The notes under the pieces were generated by a model. It had not been told where the DNA came from. It did no database searches and saw only the letters and a program-made list of their open reading frames with translations. DNA of 64,000 nt from Brachynemurus nebulosus (lineage: Eukaryota; Arthropoda; Insecta; Neuroptera; Myrmeleontidae). Positions 11,223-23,565 of this stretch are shown here, in pieces; position 1 is the stretch's first letter, and each line of letters begins with the position of its first letter. The position numbers and the translations under genes are program-made. The stretch covers positions 620,001-684,000 of the forward strand of contig JAPWDM010000001.1 of the NCBI GenBank assembly GCA_035578155.1. Direction: 5' to 3'.

Positions 11223-12000
11223 AATAATAAAAGCTTCCCGGCCTTTTCAGTATTAGTATAGAGTTTTAGTATATTTTTCTTTTTAACTAATTTCTTCTAA
11301 TGTTGAATATTTAAAAAAAAAAAAAAACTAATTAAAATCGGGACATTAGTTTTGTTTTTATAGCCAAAATTAGGTGAAACCCAAATTCTAAATAATTACC
11401 TACCTAAATTGTTTTAAAAACTGGAACAACTAATTTTGTCCCGAAACAATCTGTTGAGAGTTAAAATCGAACAAATTCAGGAAAACCGAGACGTACGAAC
11501 ACCCTACATATAACTAAAATAAAGAAGTTGTAATTGAAAATTAGTGCAAGACAGGCGACGTACAACTAAAATTTACAGGGGGCAAGATGAGTTTTGCGAG
11601 GCCTGTTCTCTGATTTATAGATCTTTTCTTATTTTTTTTTAAAAGCCCCCCAAGTACTAAAGTTCTTAAATTCCTATCCACCCGATGGGATTTACCATTG
11701 GCAACATCTCAGGATATCAGTCAGTGTTAAATATTTATTAAATAAGATACTATTTATTTTAATAACCATAGTAAGATATTTTTTATATATCTTTAACTTC
11801 AAAAACGATGAATATCCGCACAAATTTTCATCCGCTACTTAACCCACTTAGGGGACGAATTTTCAAAAATCATTTCTTAGTGCTCACCTACGTTACATGG
11901 GGAACTCCTGTGCAAAATTCCAATCTTTTAAACCCTACGGTTTAGGCTATGCATTGTCTGTCAGTCAGTCAGTCAGTCAGTGTTAGAGATTTATTAAGTA
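11223..12000. repeat. Dispersed-repeat DNA with (GTCA)n tract
   Basis: Two related segments end in TCAGTCAGTG (near 11730) and in a longer (GTCA)n run (about 11959-11982), each followed by TTA and TTTATTAA. The text between (for example AAATTTTCATCCGCTACTTA) recurs in diverged form at about 17150-17190. This is probably a dispersed repeat carrying a tetranucleotide tract, with boundaries not set. Confidence 0.45.
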
Positions 12001-12008
12001 GATATTGT

Positions 12009-14744
12009 TAGGGATTGCAATCCGAATCTCCGGATGCGATAATCCGGCGGATCCGGCGTCATTTGACGTCTACCGGATCCGGTACCAATTTACCGGCTCC
12101 GGTCACCGAATCCGGTAAAAAATAGATGACACCAGTTTTTGAGAAAAATACTCCCATTGTTGTATGAGTAGGTACTTAAAAATGAAAGGTTCGAGGAAAA
12201 TATTTGTCTTATATTCATGAATCTTTATTGATAATAAAACCGACAAATATAGAAGCTAAAAGATCCTGTTTTTGGACACTGTCTATATGTGTAACTTTAT
12301 AAAGAGTCGATTGACCAAAACCAGAATTGATTTGTTTATAACCGTTATACTTAAAATAGTTATTTAAGAAATAAATAAGAAAATAGTTAAGTATTAAGAA
12401 ATAAGAAGACTTTCTAAACTCGTTATTGTGATAATTGTGCCATTTATTGAACAGATTCACTAAAAGTTCACCAAAAGATTCACTATGATAAAAATGAGAT
12501 TGCTAATAGTTACCTAATTACTGTGGTCTTAGTTGACTAAGATTAATTTAATTAGATTTAAGTTACTTACATAATGTGATGTAGGTTGCAATAGTATGTT
12601 ATACACCAAGGAACTAAAGTGTGAGTTTTAATCTCGAGTGTGAAGTTTGTTGCCAAAGGGCCTGTAAAGACCGATAATTTAAAATTATAAAAATTAAGAA
12701 AAAAATTTTTAAATGTCATTCGAATTGTATGTAATAATATTACATCAAGTACACGGAAAAAAAGAGTTTAGTTCAGTGAAACGAAACTGCGTGTTTGGGA
12801 AATATTATCTCGTCCAAATAAAATTTTGATCACTAAAATATTTCTCTTATTTCCAGGAATCAATTATTTTGTTTGTGTTTTTTGATAAATTTCAAACAAA
12901 CACATTATTTCAGTTTTATATATTGTGTATTTGTTTATATTTTATTTCTGTGTATCATATTTAGCTTCATGCACACCAAAGTTTATTTGGCTCAAACAAT
13001 TAGTTTGTTTGATTCAAACAAAACAGTTACGACAAAAACAAAATAATTACAACGCATGCGCGGAAATGTGGTCACGTGTAGAAGCCAAGCCAAGCCAAGC
13101 AATGTTATACGTAGGCCTAGTTATACGACTTAACAGTACATAAAAATATTTATTAACCGACATCTTGGATTTTGATTGAATTCGAAATTAAATTTCACTA
13201 TGTATACCTACATTGTATAAATTGTTTTAAACGTATTTAGCTTTTGTTTTAATATATTATGTAATAATTGTTGACACGACGGATAAAAAAAAACTGAAAG
13301 AGATTCTAAAAGCTGATGTTTGAAGAAAATAACCTATATTTGTTGGTAAGTTTAAGTAACACATTAATTATTTTAATAAACAGTAGATATACTAAGCGCC
13401 CATATTGTCCATAATAAATTGTATTGCTTTTTTTCAGACAATATACAACATTGAAAATAGCACTGCCGCAACAAATGACATATTTGAAGGCCTTGGATAT
13501 TTATGTTTGTGTTTGTGTTAATTGGGTTGTGTCCTTGTGTTATGTGATACTGATAAGTGATACTGATAAGTTAACGTTAATTTAGCGTTTATTTATGTAA
13601 TACTAAAAATATGTGATTCAAAAAGTATTAAAAAAACAAACAACCAAAGTTTTATTAAAGTATTTGTAAATTTGAAGAATTTCATTGTTTAAAATTTATT
13701 TTTGAAATTTTTTTATATGGTTGTTTACGTTACCTGTTTGAATGTATGATAGTTTGCTGTTTATGTACTGGAAAATGCATAAATTATACTACATTTTGAA
13801 CTTGTATGTTTTATTATTTGATTGTAATAATTAATATTAATAATAATAATAATAATAATATGGATTACGTATTAACAATAAATAATAATCAGTGTGCTGA
13901 TAAATTGATTTTCGTTTATTATATCCAATATATATTTATTTTTCAGGTAAATAAAAATAAAACTCAATTCAAATAGAAATAAAATTCAACAGAGTGAAAA
14001 ATTATTTGATTTAAATAAGAAAACTGAGTGCCCTAAATAATAAAGTGTTTAATACAAATAAAATTATTATTTGCAATACAATATATTTTGTTTCTACTGA
14101 AATAAAGTAGGAAGTTCCATCAGAACAATGTTCAAGTTCACGTAAATAACATTTTTATTTGGTGCAAATTAAAAATTTATTTAAATCTCAAACGAAAAAT
14201 TTAATTCATGGAAATATGAAACTTATTTGACGGTATACAAACAAGAATTTTATTTGGTTTGAATAAAATTTATTTGATTGAAATAATTCTTTTTTTCCGT
14301 GTACACTTTGAATAAATCAGTCGAATTGTGGTACAATATAATAATATAGCTGTTTGTCTCTATCTACAAGTTTGAATTTGTTTATTATTTTAAATTACCT
14401 AGTAACGCTATTTTAATTTAACTTAATTCTCTGTAAATTCTGCTTGTTGACTGGCTTAAAGCGGGACTAAAAGAATTTTTTAATCCCTTGGGACTAAAAG
14501 TCCCATTTTACTCCGTATATGAGGAACTAAATCATGTATTTTATTCCCGAAATTACAAAAAATAATTTTATTATCTATATTATCATTGCATTGGTGTAAT
14601 TTGTGAAATCTAGTACTACACTCACTTGATCATCTTTTATACAGTTGTACAGTTGATTTTCGAACGAAAGGGAAAAATTGCTTTGATGTGACCAATCCGG
14701 CCGGATCCGACCGGATTGAAATTGGTGCCGGATTGCAATCCCTA
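12009..14744. mobile_element. hAT-type non-autonomous element with nested insertions
   Basis: Ends are TAGGGATTGCAATCCG and CGGATTGCAATCCCTA, with CCGGATCCGG-rich subterminal regions. It is flanked by a perfect 8-bp duplication, GATATTGT (12001-12008 and 14745-14752). Short TAGGG-type ends with 8-bp duplications are diagnostic of hAT transposons. No transposase remains. The interior holds pieces of the long-TIR palindrome family also seen at 6081-6715, itself split by the element at 12752-14301. Confidence 0.85.
12752..14301. mobile_element. Nested element with CACGGAAAAAAAGA ends
   Basis: The inverted termini CACGGAAAAAAAGA and TCTTTTTTTCCGTG enclose about 1.55 kb of AT-rich DNA with recurrent TTTATTTGATTGAAAT-like motifs. 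The flanks allow either TA or GTAC as the target duplication, because GTAC is palindromic at both joints. Excising it rejoins ACATCAAGTAC to ACTTTGAATAAATC, the sequence expected from the related copy near 6640-6700. It contains small (AAT)n and AAGCC tandem runs and no supported gene. Confidence 0.7.
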
Positions 14745-14752
14745 GATATTGT

Positions 14753-17264
14753 ACAATACAAAACTTCACATCAAATACGATTATTCATTAATTTTATTAG
14801 CTCTTTGCAGTGTGAGGCCCCAAAGAGTGTAAGACTAAGGGTTGTACACTTTGCGTACCTTTCGCAGCGCCTCTGCAAGACAGTACTAGGTGACAATTTC
14901 GCAAAAAATATTTTAATGGATTCTTAACTTTCAGTATCTTTTATTCTATTCTTTCCTAAATTTTTTTAAATGATTTTTGAAAAATGTGCCAAATTTTATA
15001 AACATTTTTCTAAACTTAATATTCCATTTGTTAAGAAAGTTTCATTTCATCATTCTATTTCATACCAAATAGTTAACTTCCTTAAACATTCTGAATGTTC
15101 ATAAATTACATACTAAACGAAATAACTCTTAAGAATGTAAATAAATAATGCAATAATATGAATTGTATGAATGGACGGCAAAAAATTGTAACATAGAAAA
15201 TTATAACAAACATACATAATATTATGTAGTTTTTTATGAAATAAAAAACTTTGAAAACTCTTTGAAAGTGAAAAAAAAAAGAGAAGAACTTAAATGAAAA
15301 ATGAAAAAAATGTATATTATATAAAAAAGAGAACTTTCTTGAAAAATAAATCCTATAAAATAATTGCTAAGAAAAGTTTTAACTCAAAAGATAATTTTAT
15401 TTTATTACACACAAAACATAAGAAGGTCTTGATGTTGGTTGGTTTTTTTTCTCTTCATAGAAATCAAAGCAAAACACTGAACTTTGAAAGTTCATTTTTT
15501 TATTAAATAAATATATATATGGAAGAAGAAAAAGCTTAAAACCGTAACTTTACAATTTCTATTTAAAATCAAAAGATAAGTGAGAAAGCTTATTTTATCA
15601 CCTGTCATCATGTCTGGTGTTTTCAAAAAAAGAAAAAAAAGATACAAAAGCACACACTCACACATCCATCCATATACAGACAGACAAACAGATCCCATAA
15701 TTATGTTTATTTTTTGAAAAGGAAAGTAAATAAAACCACAAAAGTTTTTTTTTTTAGTGTAAATCTTCTCTAGCCGAACATTATAATATTACATTTGTAT
15801 TTAAAACTGTTCTTTTTTACAACTCCGTATATGTATGTTGTGAGAGCTACATTCATATATAATGCATGTCTAGAGAACATACGTATATGGGAAAATAAAT
15901 ACGTGAGGCAAAATAATAAAATATTTTCTTTGTAAAGATAGTGATAGTACAAATATTTTCGTTTTTCTTTGGAAAAAGAAAAAAAAAGTGGAAAAAAGCG
16001 ATGTATTTTTCAAAGCACTTTTGTGTAAAAACTTTTTCCATAATCTCTCATAGGTTTTCACCTCTCTTTTTTTAATCTACAAAATTACTATTAAAATATG
16101 GATAACTGATTCTGTAATATAAAGTCAGAATAAAAATGTTTCCTCATTATAATAATTAAAAATTTGAAAAATTGCAAAACGTTACAAATGGGTATAATAT
16201 AAATAATAATGTAAAAAAAAGGGCGATAGAAAAGATAAGCTCGGTCCTGTGAAATAATGAAGTAATGTCTAAAAACATTTTAAGCCAGTGGTGGGACGGG
16301 TTTGACACTCGAATTCACATGAAATCCTTGAGGCCCACACAGATAGCTTTCCAGTATCTCAAAATTCTAAAATCTATTTTTTTATAATTTTTTTTGTTTA
16401 AGACTGTGCTCCTATGAAACTCGACTAACAAAAATAATTTGATTACATTTTTTGATAGCTAATTATGTGTATAATACGTTATAGTAAAGTGGTAAATAAA
16501 ATAAGTAATTTATAAGACAACTCGGAAACCATCCGACACTTCTCAAATACTAGAGTATCTTTAATAACCGGCCAGAGGCGGCGAAGAGAGCGACAGCTAT
16601 AGGCGCCTCGCCTGATTAACAGTATTGTCAGTTGTTTATTTCCTAATGTTCAAGGAAGCTTTTTTGAAAAATCATGAAGGTCTTGCAAAAGTGATTGAGG
16701 CTTCTTTTTAAAGAAAATTAAAGAGGGCCTCGCACAAAGTATCTTGCTCACTCCCCATGTTAGTCTTGTGTCGCCTCTGTAACCTTCACTGTCTACGCCC
16801 TCTTTTTCACCTTTTGATATCTCCAAAGTTCTTCCTTTTGCGTCAATTTCTCCGCATATTTCGTACTTTTATTTTCAGATCGATCCATAACATTTTCCTT
16901 TGAATAAATCAACCCTTATTAAATCAATCAAAACATACTTTCTAGGTACCTACTTTCTTTTGAAATTCTTTAAAAGTCTAAATACCAACTTCTACGTTTC
17001 AAAACGACATACTTTCCATATAAACTTTCGTTCCTTATTTTGCCCCCAAGAGAGAATGAATTTCCAAAAACGCTAGTAAAATTGATTTTAATTTATAAAT
17101 AGAAGCACACCAGTTTCCATATTTCTAACTTGAAAACTGACAAGCTTCCATATAAATTTTCATCCACTATTTAATTCACTAGGCAATGAATTTTCTAAAT
17201 TAAACAAACTTTTTTTATTTTTACTCTTATACGGTAAATCTTTAGTTATACTAGAAAAAGCGTA
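14753..17264. other. AT-rich intronic DNA, no gene
   Basis: Mostly A/T tracts and chance frames of 60-70 codons. A CG-richer patch at about 16565-16620 (GGCCAGAGGCGGCGAAGAGA) has no reading frame or repeat partner that I could find. Confidence 0.45.
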
Positions 17265-17265
17265 G

Positions 17266-17358
<93 letters not shown>
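17265..17358. repeat. (TA)n microsatellite
   Basis: A near-pure TA run of about 90 bp with one GTATA interruption near the right end. Confidence 0.95.
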
Positions 17359-18487
17359 CGTGCTCAATTTTGTTGCTTTAATGACATAGATTTTAATTTA
17401 TACACAGAATAAGTTTTTTTTTTATTATTATGTATATTTTATTAAATGCTTACAACAGATTTAAATTGAATTTTTCAACAGTATATAGTAAAAGTAACGT
17501 ACTAATCGATTTCAAACGTACGACATACCAACCAGTGGTTAAACGATTTCAATATAAAACCATATATTTATTACTTCAGTGGTTAAATCTTAAATTACAT
17601 TGCTTTTTATCAAGGACTAAACATTTTTCCCTTATTTACTAAATTCAATTTCAATTTTTTCTTCTTTAGATAGGTACTCGTACTACGTTCATAAATTCTC
17701 GTTTGTTCTTTTCCACACGACAATGTTTCTTTTCCATTTTATGCAATCTGCACAGCCTAAAGCTCGCTCGTTGCACGAAAATTGTGTACACAAGTTTAAA
17801 AAATGACAGTACCCTAAAATTTGTACTATAGTGAATTAGTAGAAAATTTTTATAAACGATCGTATGAATCTTTTCTACTTAGTAAACGGGAACTTTTTCA
17901 TGACGTAACAGAAGCGTAATTATAGTGAAGCAGGTGGAACAACCGCTCTAGGGGGCATGATACAAAGGGGCGCAAAAAAAGAGAGAAATAAGTTGCAACC
18001 AAACGAAGTGAGAAATTAGAAAAATTTGTAAGTTTTTCGGAAAGTAATTCGGAAAGGTCGACGATGTTTTTTATTTTATAATTTTTTTAATTTTTTTATT
18101 AGCCGCTTTTATTTTACGTGAAAGAGTGGATTACGCCTCTGGGATGTAATATTGTAAATTTAGAATATACAATTAAAAGGAATAGCAATTTTGAGAGGTG
18201 GAAAATATTTCTATTCCAAAACAATATTTTGGTGTAATATTCATCCCAATTTCCAAATCTATAAACAGATCATAGTCTAGTAGGAATGATTAGTACATTA
18301 AAGCATTTTAAAGATTAAGGGAAGACTTTTGGGTAGGTATGTTATTTGTTAGTATTTTAATAACGTTAAAATTTGAATCAATTCTGATGTAGGTATAGCT
18401 TATGAGATAACTTTTTTTTTAAATTACATTTTTAACACGTAACTAGTGGGATTATTCAAAAAACCAACACTTAATCGAATAAATAAA
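17359..18487. other. AT-rich intronic DNA, nothing firm
   Basis: No supported gene. A short CG-bearing patch near 17930-17970 (CTAGGGGGCATGATACAAAG) may be transposon debris. Confidence 0.4.
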
Positions 18488-18496
18488 TAGTTTCTA

Positions 18497-18726
18497 ATAT
18501 TAATAGATTTGAGCGTTACTTTATGGTATCCCATATTTGTAAATAATAAACAAATATTTTACTTTGCAAAATACCACTTTTATTTTGAAACTGTGACAAT
18601 ATTGTTTCGAACCGTTAGTTCATAGTTCAAGTTTGAAAATGAACTAACGGTTCGAAACAATATTGCCACAGTTTCAAAATAAAAGTTGTATTTTGCAAAG
18701 TAAAATATTTGTTTATTATTTATAAC
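18497..18726 (-). mobile_element. Hairpin retroposon-like element, copy 1
   Basis: A palindrome of about 183 bp (18540-18722) with arms carrying AAACAAATATTTTAC, ATACCACTTTTATTTTGAAA and GAACCGTTAGTTCA. It is followed on one side by a single-copy tail that reads, on the minus strand, ATGGGATACCATAAAGTAAC and CTCAAATCTATTAAT. A 9-bp direct repeat, TAGTTTCTA, flanks it (18488-18496 and 18727-18735). It shares sequence and architecture with 24805-25045 and 30721-30776, but the flanking duplications differ in length. Confidence 0.7.
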
Positions 18727-18976
18727 TAGTTTCTACTTTTAAAAACCAAAAAAGTATCGAAATGTGTATAAGCCATCGTACTAAATATTGCTTGAGCGTT
18801 AATTTTTGGGATTTTGTAGTTAATAAACACGAAATCCCTATAAATTACTCATGTATGTCATCATTGTCATCACATTGGGTGGCCCATCCCTACCTGACCA
18901 CTTTTTAATAATCAGTGTTAGAGCATTCACAATTTAATAGACAATGCCGTTTTTTTTGAAAACTATATTTTTGAAT

Positions 18977-19452
18977 TTTAGTGCATTTCCAGAACGGAAT
19001 TCAGCTATTACAGCCACTGTCATGACGCGACTTGAGCCCGGGACTATGGCAGAAATTTGTTTTGAGGTCCCTAGAAACCGGAAATTATATTCACAATATA
19101 TATATATGAGTCCGCACGATAACTGTCAAACGAAATGTCCTGTTTTTACGAAATTTGGTGAAAATGTTGGAAATTCCAAACCGTTGGACAAGTTCGTTAG
19201 CCAGACACGTCCGATGTCGGAAACATGGTTTTTTGGGCATTTTTCGTGAAAAAAAAATTAGTTTTTTGCCAAAATTTTCCCTTATTCAAAAACTTTTTTG
19301 AATTTTATTTACACCATTCAAAAGAGCAGCAAAAATCACATCAAATTATGTCTTTAAACTATTATTCTATGTCAACTGATTTCCAAGAAAAACTAACTTT
19401 TATAAACGGAAATTCACTATGTTATGCAGGATGCTACAACAGGGGTATTTCT
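18977..19452 (+). repeat. Dispersed AGCGAATTTCC family, copy 1
   Basis: A repeat family with a conserved start (TTCCAGAA, GAATTCAGCTATTACAG), an inner block (GAGCCCGGGACTATGGCAGA, TTTGTTTTGAGGTCCCTAGA) and a conserved end (GGAAATTC, CAGGGGTATTT). This copy carries only a short ATATATATAT run where other copies have long microsatellites. Overlapping 80-100-codon frames are incidental. The class is unknown. GCGAATTTCC and GGAAATTCGC near opposite ends suggest inverted termini. Confidence 0.7.
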
Positions 19453-19542
19453 ACTTATACGAGAAATAAATAGTTCAGCTAATTATTAGCAATTCAAATT
19501 TTAATATTAAATAAAAACAGAATAGTTATTTTCGATACATAT

Positions 19543-20344
19543 TGAAAGGTCGCCCTTAGCTCGAGGTTCCGTATAAACCGGATTTTCCTTGTAGGTTGAA
19601 GGTTTTCTACGCCTTCGCGATGTTATACCTCTCTGATTTGTCCCCAAGGTCGTAACAGGTTCTTTGGATCGGTGCTACGATTACTTGACTAAGTACGCGC
19701 ATTGGTGAATCGTGAATAAAACACTCGTGATTTAATTAAATAAATGTAATTTGCTTATTGAATAATTGATTGAAATAACAAAAATAACAATAATAATACA
19801 AAAATATTATGTTGCAACAATAACGATTTGATATAAAGTTAACTGTAAAGCGTTTTTATGGGAAAGCGGACCCTTAAAAATATGTTGTTGTTGTTACAAG
19901 TAAAACAAAAATTCGAATGATCCAAATTTTACAAAGTTTGTTATAAAATATCTTATTTTCTAATCGAATGTTATGGAACATTCGATTAGAGTTGCCACAT
20001 ATATTTTCTTATATAAAAGATTAAGATACCAAATTCACTTAAGTACATATTTTTTTTTCTTAGAAACCACCCCTAACACGTTCTCCTCTGACCAACCAAA
20101 TTTGTCGTCAGGGCACTACTACGTCATCATGTTCCATCTCTCTTTATTTGAGAGAAGGACATTCCAATTTCATTAAAGTTTTTATGCAATTGATATGACA
20201 TATGTGTTTAAACTATTATTGACTTTATTAAAATATATGATTTGACTGTTTCCACGGGTTGATTTCCAAGATTTTCATTGTTTTGGACACTTTTAATGGA
20301 AATTTATTTGAAATTACTCAGCGCCTGTTCCATGCGGCGTTACA
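19543..20344 (+). mobile_element. Solo LTR, copy 1
   Basis: An 802-bp sequence starting TGAAAGGTCGCCCTTAG and ending CATGCGGCGTTACA. It therefore has the TG...CA ends of a long terminal repeat and is flanked by a 4-bp duplication, ATAT (19539-19542 and 20345-20348). A diverged homologue in the same orientation lies at 22811-23561. No gag or pol frames adjoin either copy, so each is best read as a solo LTR left by LTR-LTR recombination. The family (Gypsy, BEL or other) cannot be told from the LTR alone. Confidence 0.75.
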
Positions 20345-20348
20345 ATAT

Positions 20349-21373
20349 GAGTAAAGTGAGGTAGCCTTACCGCCACTCGTCTGACGGCTCGTGGGGGTAT
20401 ATAGCGCACTCGGTCTCGTTGTGTATGCGTCAGTCCCATTAGCGAGTGCCCCAATTTCAGCTTACTGGATACTTCACTTACGCACACATATTGAACATAA
20501 TTTTTTATAACGACGGCTTTTAAAGTTTAATAGAGAGAAAAAAAAATTAATTATAATATTTTTAAGCAATTTTAGAAAATAGTAGGGTTAATTTTATTTT
20601 ATAATAATATGAAAAAAATTTTTTTTTAATAATTTGTAGATCGTTTTTATTTATTTATTTTTTTTTTATTATTATTAATTTGTTGATCGTTTCCATGTTT
20701 AATTTGAATATGATTATCATTGACAAATGAATATCATTATTTTCTCGCACAGTTAACTACTTTCACACACGGTACTGTATTTTCGCGCACAGTTACTCTC
20801 GCTTGTTTTACAGTGATGTGAATACTGCTCTTTACGCCTACCACACGGCGCTCGAATATTGGACTTTAGAAACGGGTGTTATAAAAAATATTTTATTCTT
20901 AGAATTGTGAAAAACTCTAGTTATCTAGACTACGAAACCCTGACTTAATGCGTGTGACACACACGTTGTTACCACTTGGGATAAGTGCACACTTGACGCG
21001 TGCACGACTAGCTAGGTAGAGCTTGGGGGGGGGGGGGTAATTGGTATATCCTCGAAGAGATAAAAAAATTTACTTACGGCTAATATTTAATTACAAAAAA
21101 ATTTGAGCGCCACCATATTTTTATCTGAACTAAAATATGGAAAAAGATGCAGACTGTTACCCTCTATCAGTACCCCGGTATACAAAACTTCAGCTGAAAA
21201 GTAAATAAAAGAGACAAGAACAACAATTGACTTTGGAACGGCGTAAATTATTATTATTATAGAATTGTTTCGAACAAGGTTGAACTTTGATTAAGTGTAC
21301 AATAATGCTTTAAGATGGTCTGTGCTAAAAGACGTAACAACGTGGAGAATTGTTTTTATGAAAATATTTTTTT
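20349..21373. other. Intronic DNA with CG-richer patch and a G13 run
   Basis: Contains a patch at 20370-20460 (GTCTGACGGCTCGTGGGGGT, GCGCACTCGGTCTCG), a Cys/His-poor non-coding stretch with repeated TCGC(A/G)CACAGTTA near 20745-20800, and a 13-base G homopolymer at 21025-21037. No gene is supported. Confidence 0.45.
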
Positions 21374-21493
21374 TAGCGAATTTCCAGAATGGAATTCAGC
21401 TATTACAGCCACTGTCATAACGCGACCTGAGCCCGGGACCATGGCAGAAATTTGTTTTGAGGTCCCTAGAAATCGAAAATAATATTCGCTAAA

Positions 21494-21587
<94 letters not shown>

Positions 21588-21911
21588 CCGCACGATAACT
21601 CTCGAACGTAATGTCCTAAGTTTACGAAATTTGGTGAAAATATTGGAAGTCCCAAACCGTTAGACGAGTTCGTTAACCAGACACGTCGGATGCCAGAAAC
21701 ATGGTTTTTGTTCTTGCAAAAAATTAGTTTTTTGCCAAAATTTCCACTTAATCAACAATTTTGGCGAAATTTTTTTACACCATTTAAAAGAGGAGAAAAA
21801 ATTACATAAAAAAGGTATTGTTCTAGGTCAACTAGTTTCCGAGAAAAACTAGCTTTTATAAACGGAAATTCGCTATGTTATGCTATGCTGCGACAGGGGT
21901 ATTTTTAACTA
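21374..21911 (+). repeat. Dispersed AGCGAATTTCC family, copy 2, with microsatellite
   Basis: Same family as 18977-19452. It starts AGCGAATTTCCAGAATGG and ends GGAAATTCGCTATGTTAT plus CGACAGGGGTATTT. An (AT)n tract of about 75 bp followed by (GT)n lies at about 21499-21587, exactly where copy 1 has its short AT run. The dinucleotide tract therefore belongs to the element and has expanded. Confidence 0.75.
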
Positions 21912-22806
21912 TAAAATGAGAAAAGAAAAAAATAAATAAGATAAAATAAAAATACATAAAAGGAAAAAAATTAGCAAAAAAAGAATTTTACAATTAACCA
22001 ATATTTATTTGCGGAAGTAATTATTATTGACATTGACATTTTTGAATTTAGTGCTTTCGGAATTTGTAACTTAAAATCAAATATGCATTTTGATATTTCA
22101 TCACGGAGAATATTCTTACCAAATGGGGGCAGCGACAGAGCTCTTGAAGCATAACAGTTTAATATTTTTCTCAAAACTTTAAATTATTATTTCACTATCA
22201 TCTTCAGTAGCACTTTTACTGACCCCTGCGCTTCCACCAGAACAATTTTTAAAACTTTTATATTGTATAGTTGTGATTGGATTGATATTTTTTTTACATC
22301 AGTCACACATCAGTCAAATCATCAAACAAACTTATACAACACAAATTTTATCTACGGCCCCAGCTCGCTGCTCCTATATGTTTACTCGATCGTCTTCTTT
22401 CCAACATAATATTTGCATTTCCAATTTTTCATTGTTTTTCATATCTATGCATACATAAGTGTACTCTAGTATACAAAGTAGGCTAATTTGTGCACTCGGC
22501 GTCGTCTAAATTCTACTTCTTTCATATATGAATACTAGAAATCTATTTGGTCATCTGCCAGTTGAATCATGGACTATCAGTTGGGAAACATTGAGCCGTT
22601 TATTTTGAAAGTGTCGCAAGTCTACTTATGTTATTTTTTCATTTTGAAGCAAATTGTAACTAATCATTAAGATTTTATAAAACGAAAATTTGCTGGTCAG
22701 TGAAATGATAAAAATACAATAACACTGTGGTATGTTTTGTTATTACACAAACTATGCAGTTTGGATTAAAAACCAAAGTGACGAACATTATTGTTTCACT
22801 TGTTGA
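21912..22806. other. Intronic DNA, no gene
   Basis: Unremarkable AT-rich sequence without supported features. Confidence 0.4.
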
Positions 22807-22810
22807 GTAC

Positions 22811-23561
22811 TGAAAGGCCGCCCTTGGTTCGGGAAATCTAGATGACCTAGATTCGTGCAGGTTGTGGGTTTTCTACACCCACACAATGTTCGCCTTTCGG
22901 TTTTATCTCTGTAGGTCGCTATGGGTTCTTTGGTTTCGACGCCCACAACGCGTGATCGCTCGGATCGCTCGTATTGGTGAAAATTTTTAATCAATTAACA
23001 AAATTAATAACAATATCATAAATTGAATTTGTAACAATATCGAAATAATATTATAAGTATCAGTTTAGACCGTGTTTGAGGGAAAGGGGATCCGAAACTA
23101 ATTTAGTTGTTGTTACAAGTAAAGATAAAATTAGAATGAACCAACTTTTCAAAGTTCGTTATAAAATTTTTTATTATTTTTTCTATAGAACATTCCATGA
23201 GCTTCTATTTGAGATAAACATATTTTTCATCATATGAAAGAGTGAGATACATAAATTACTTAAGTACATAATATTAATTCTCAGAACTACCCCTTGTGTT
23301 GTTCTCTTGACCAACCAGATTTGTTATTGAAGCACCTTTGTCACACTATCTATCTTCTCACTCTCACTAATACATAATAATTTGCATTACTGCAATTTCT
23401 ATGCAACTGACATAACATGAATGTTCTAACTATTATCTAATCTCTTTTAAAACTGATACTTGTTAACTTTCTTAGTTTAATTACAAAGATTTTCATTTTT
23501 TGGAAAACTTCAAATGGAAACTATTTGATTTTACCCAGCGCCTGTTCCATGTGGCACTACA
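22811..23561 (+). mobile_element. Solo LTR, copy 2
   Basis: A 751-bp homologue of 19543-20344. It starts TGAAAGGCCGCCCTTGG and ends CATGTGGCACTACA, flanked by the 4-bp duplication GTAC (22807-22810 and 23562-23565). Matching internal blocks include GACCAACCA and CAGCGCCTGTTCCATG. Divergence from copy 1 is high, so the two insertions are old or from different subfamilies. Confidence 0.75.
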
Positions 23562-23565
23562 GTAC

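Noticed and set aside
16285..16350. CAGTGGTGGGACGGGTTTGAC considered as a hAT terminus
   Set aside because: No second terminus or 8-bp duplication was found downstream.
18944..19249. 101-codon frame on the + strand
   Set aside because: It lies wholly in a dispersed non-coding repeat whose other copies do not preserve the frame.
21356..21655. Minus-strand frame with a long Tyr-Ile repeat
   Set aside because: This is translation of the (AT)n microsatellite within a dispersed repeat.
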